Shown: one piece after another, positions 5,515 to 6,233 of the stretch
How positions within the stretch are numbered: position 1 is the first letter of the stretch
Layout: each line of letters begins with the position of its first letter
From: Methanobacteriota archaeon
GTDB taxonomy: Archaea; Thermoplasmatota; Poseidoniia; Poseidoniales; Thalassarchaeaceae
Length of the DNA: 6,233 bases
Assembly: GCA_002714745.1 (NCBI GenBank)
Contig: PAYF01000008.1
Location: 26,121 to 32,353 of the forward strand
Direction of reading: 5' to 3'
Notes under the pieces: model-generated
Databases searched by the model: none
Seen by the model: only the letters and a program-made list of their open reading frames with translations
Told to the model about the DNA's origin: nothing
Translations under genes and position numbers: made by a program

Positions 5515-6186
5515 ATGAGTGTTAGCGATAAAGCGGACGGTCCGCGTAATGGTGGACGAGCACCCTCTCTCGTCACCCCCGGGGAGGATCTCGGGAAATC
5601 TGAGGGAATAGAAGCCGGCCATGGCGTGTTAGTTATGGACGGCCGAATAAGAGCGACCAAGCACGGTAAAATGAACGTTAAAGGCAACGAGATATCCATA
5701 CAGCCTTTGAGGACAGGATATATCCCGAGACCAGGAGATCTTGTGATAGGTTATGTCGAAGGATGCACAAACAACATCTGGTTCATCGACATCGGAGCCC
5801 CATTCAATGCCATACTGCCGATGAGCCTTGGTCCAGGAAACGCCTCTTTCGGTGGTACCAGACAAGTCATGGACATCGGCGAGGCTGTACTTTGTAGGGT
5901 TCAAGAGGTCGAAGAGACCCATTCAAGCGTAGTCACGATGAAGGGACTAGGTCTGAGAAAGATTAGATCAGGTACCATCGAGGACGTAGAACCCCATTTG
6001 TTAGGCCAACTAATCGGCAAGAAGGGTAATTCACTGAGAAATCTGAAGGATGAGTCTGACTGTAGAATAGTAGTTTGCGACAATGGTCGCATTTGGGTCG
6101 ACGGAGAATTTGACGGAGTAGTCTCCGTTCGTAATAGACTCAGAGAGATGACTATTGAATCCAAAGCGGTTGGAGGTGTTGCTTGA
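5515..6186 (+). CDS. rrp4: Exosome complex RNA-binding protein Rrp4
   Basis: Rrp4 is one of the two S1-type cap proteins of the archaeal exosome. It sits on the Rrp41/Rrp42 hexamer and guides RNA into the pore for 3'-5' degradation or tailing. From ATG 5515 it has 223 residues: an N-terminal domain beginning APSLVTPGEDLG (about 16-27), an S1 domain (about 70-145, with RPGDLVIGYV and WFIDIGAPFNAILP), and a KH domain with the binding loop IGKKG (167-171) and a WVDG strand (194-197). The same frame also has starts at GTG 5464 (240 residues) and ATG 5482 (234). I prefer 5515 because the extra residues fall before the conserved core and are coded by an unusually GC-rich, hairpin-forming stretch, but this is not certain. 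It ends in TGATG, overlapping rrp41. The related cap protein Csl4 has a zinc ribbon instead of KH, so it is excluded. Confidence 0.93.
   Translation: MSVSDKADGPRNGGRAPSLVTPGEDLGKSEGIEAGHGVLVMDGRIRATKHGKMNVKGNEISIQPLRTGYIPRPGDLVIGYVEGCTNNIWFIDIGAPFNAILPMSLGPGNASFGGTRQVMDIGEAVLCRVQEVEETHSSVVTMKGLGLRKIRSGTIEDVEPHLLGQLIGKKGNSLRNLKDESDCRIVVCDNGRIWVDGEFDGVVSVRNRLREMTIESKAVGGVA
6172..6178 (+). promoter_or_regulatory. Shine-Dalgarno site for rrp41
   Basis: GGAGGTG is a seven-base match to the archaeal SD, inside the last codons of rrp4 and 7 nt before the ATG at 6186. It fixes that start and points to coupled, balanced production of the two exosome subunits. Confidence 0.8.
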
Positions 6187-6233
6187 TGGGAGGATACGGA
6201 GATGTTCAGATGATTGACGAGAACGGAATCAGG
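6186..6233 (+). CDS. rrp41: Exosome catalytic subunit Rrp41, N-terminal fragment cut by the window edge
   Basis: Sixteen codons are present, reading MGGYGDVQMIDENGIR. Archaeal Rrp41 proteins have a DENGxRLDGR-type stretch at this place, before the RNase PH domain, and rrp41 directly follows rrp4 in most archaea. Rrp41 provides the phosphorolytic active sites of the exosome hexamer with Rrp42. The ATG overlaps the rrp4 TGA by one base and has an excellent SD. None of the catalytic domain is inside the window, so the call rests on the short N-terminus and gene order. Confidence 0.82.
   Translation, partial: MGGYGDVQMIDENGIR

Noticed and set aside
5286..5699. Minus-strand open frame spanning the SBDS-rrp4 junction
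   Set aside because: It runs antisense to two conserved genes, has no recognisable motif and the same Ser/Pro-rich shadow composition.

Overview
The window is archaeal, most likely euryarchaeal. The evidence is gene content: an archaeal proteasome alpha subunit, SBDS, the exosome cap protein Rrp4 and the start of Rrp41 in the classic archaeal order, together with TiaS (archaeal-type agmatidine modification of the AUA-decoding tRNA) and the diphthamide ligase Dph6. Base composition is moderate, AUA codons are freely used and genes are tightly packed. A Thermoplasmatota or marine group II-like source is plausible from the general look of the proteins, but this is a low-confidence guess.

Layout. 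(1) Positions 1-1772, plus strand: the last ten codons of an upstream gene overlap the start of tiaS (TGATG junction). Two small single-pass membrane proteins follow: a 71-residue one behind an SD, and a 70-residue one with a GTG start that may be leaderless. (2) Positions 1765-3912, minus strand: dph6 followed 42 bp later by purB; purB converges on the second small membrane gene with an 8-bp tail-to-tail overlap. (3) Positions 4010-6233, plus strand: psmA, SBDS, rrp4 and the first 16 codons of rrp41. This is divergent from dph6 across a 97-bp intergenic region that must hold both promoters. No stretch over 300 bp lacks a gene. I see no tRNA, rRNA, CRISPR array, IS element or prophage.

How the genes fit together. 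Apart from purB (purine synthesis) and the two small membrane proteins (unknown), everything serves translation or RNA/protein turnover: TiaS sets AUA decoding, Dph6 finishes the diphthamide on EF-2, SBDS acts in large-subunit maturation (in eukaryotes with an EF-2-like GTPase), Rrp4/Rrp41 belong to the RNA exosome, and PsmA forms the outer ring of the 20S proteasome.

I found no convincing new system. The points worth a second look are small: structured RNA between dph6 and purB and before rrp4 (where a hairpin may bring the SD to the start codon), a His in place of Arg in the proteasome gate motif, an extra segment in Dph6, adjacent cysteines in the TiaS zinc ribbon, and the two uncharacterised membrane proteins.
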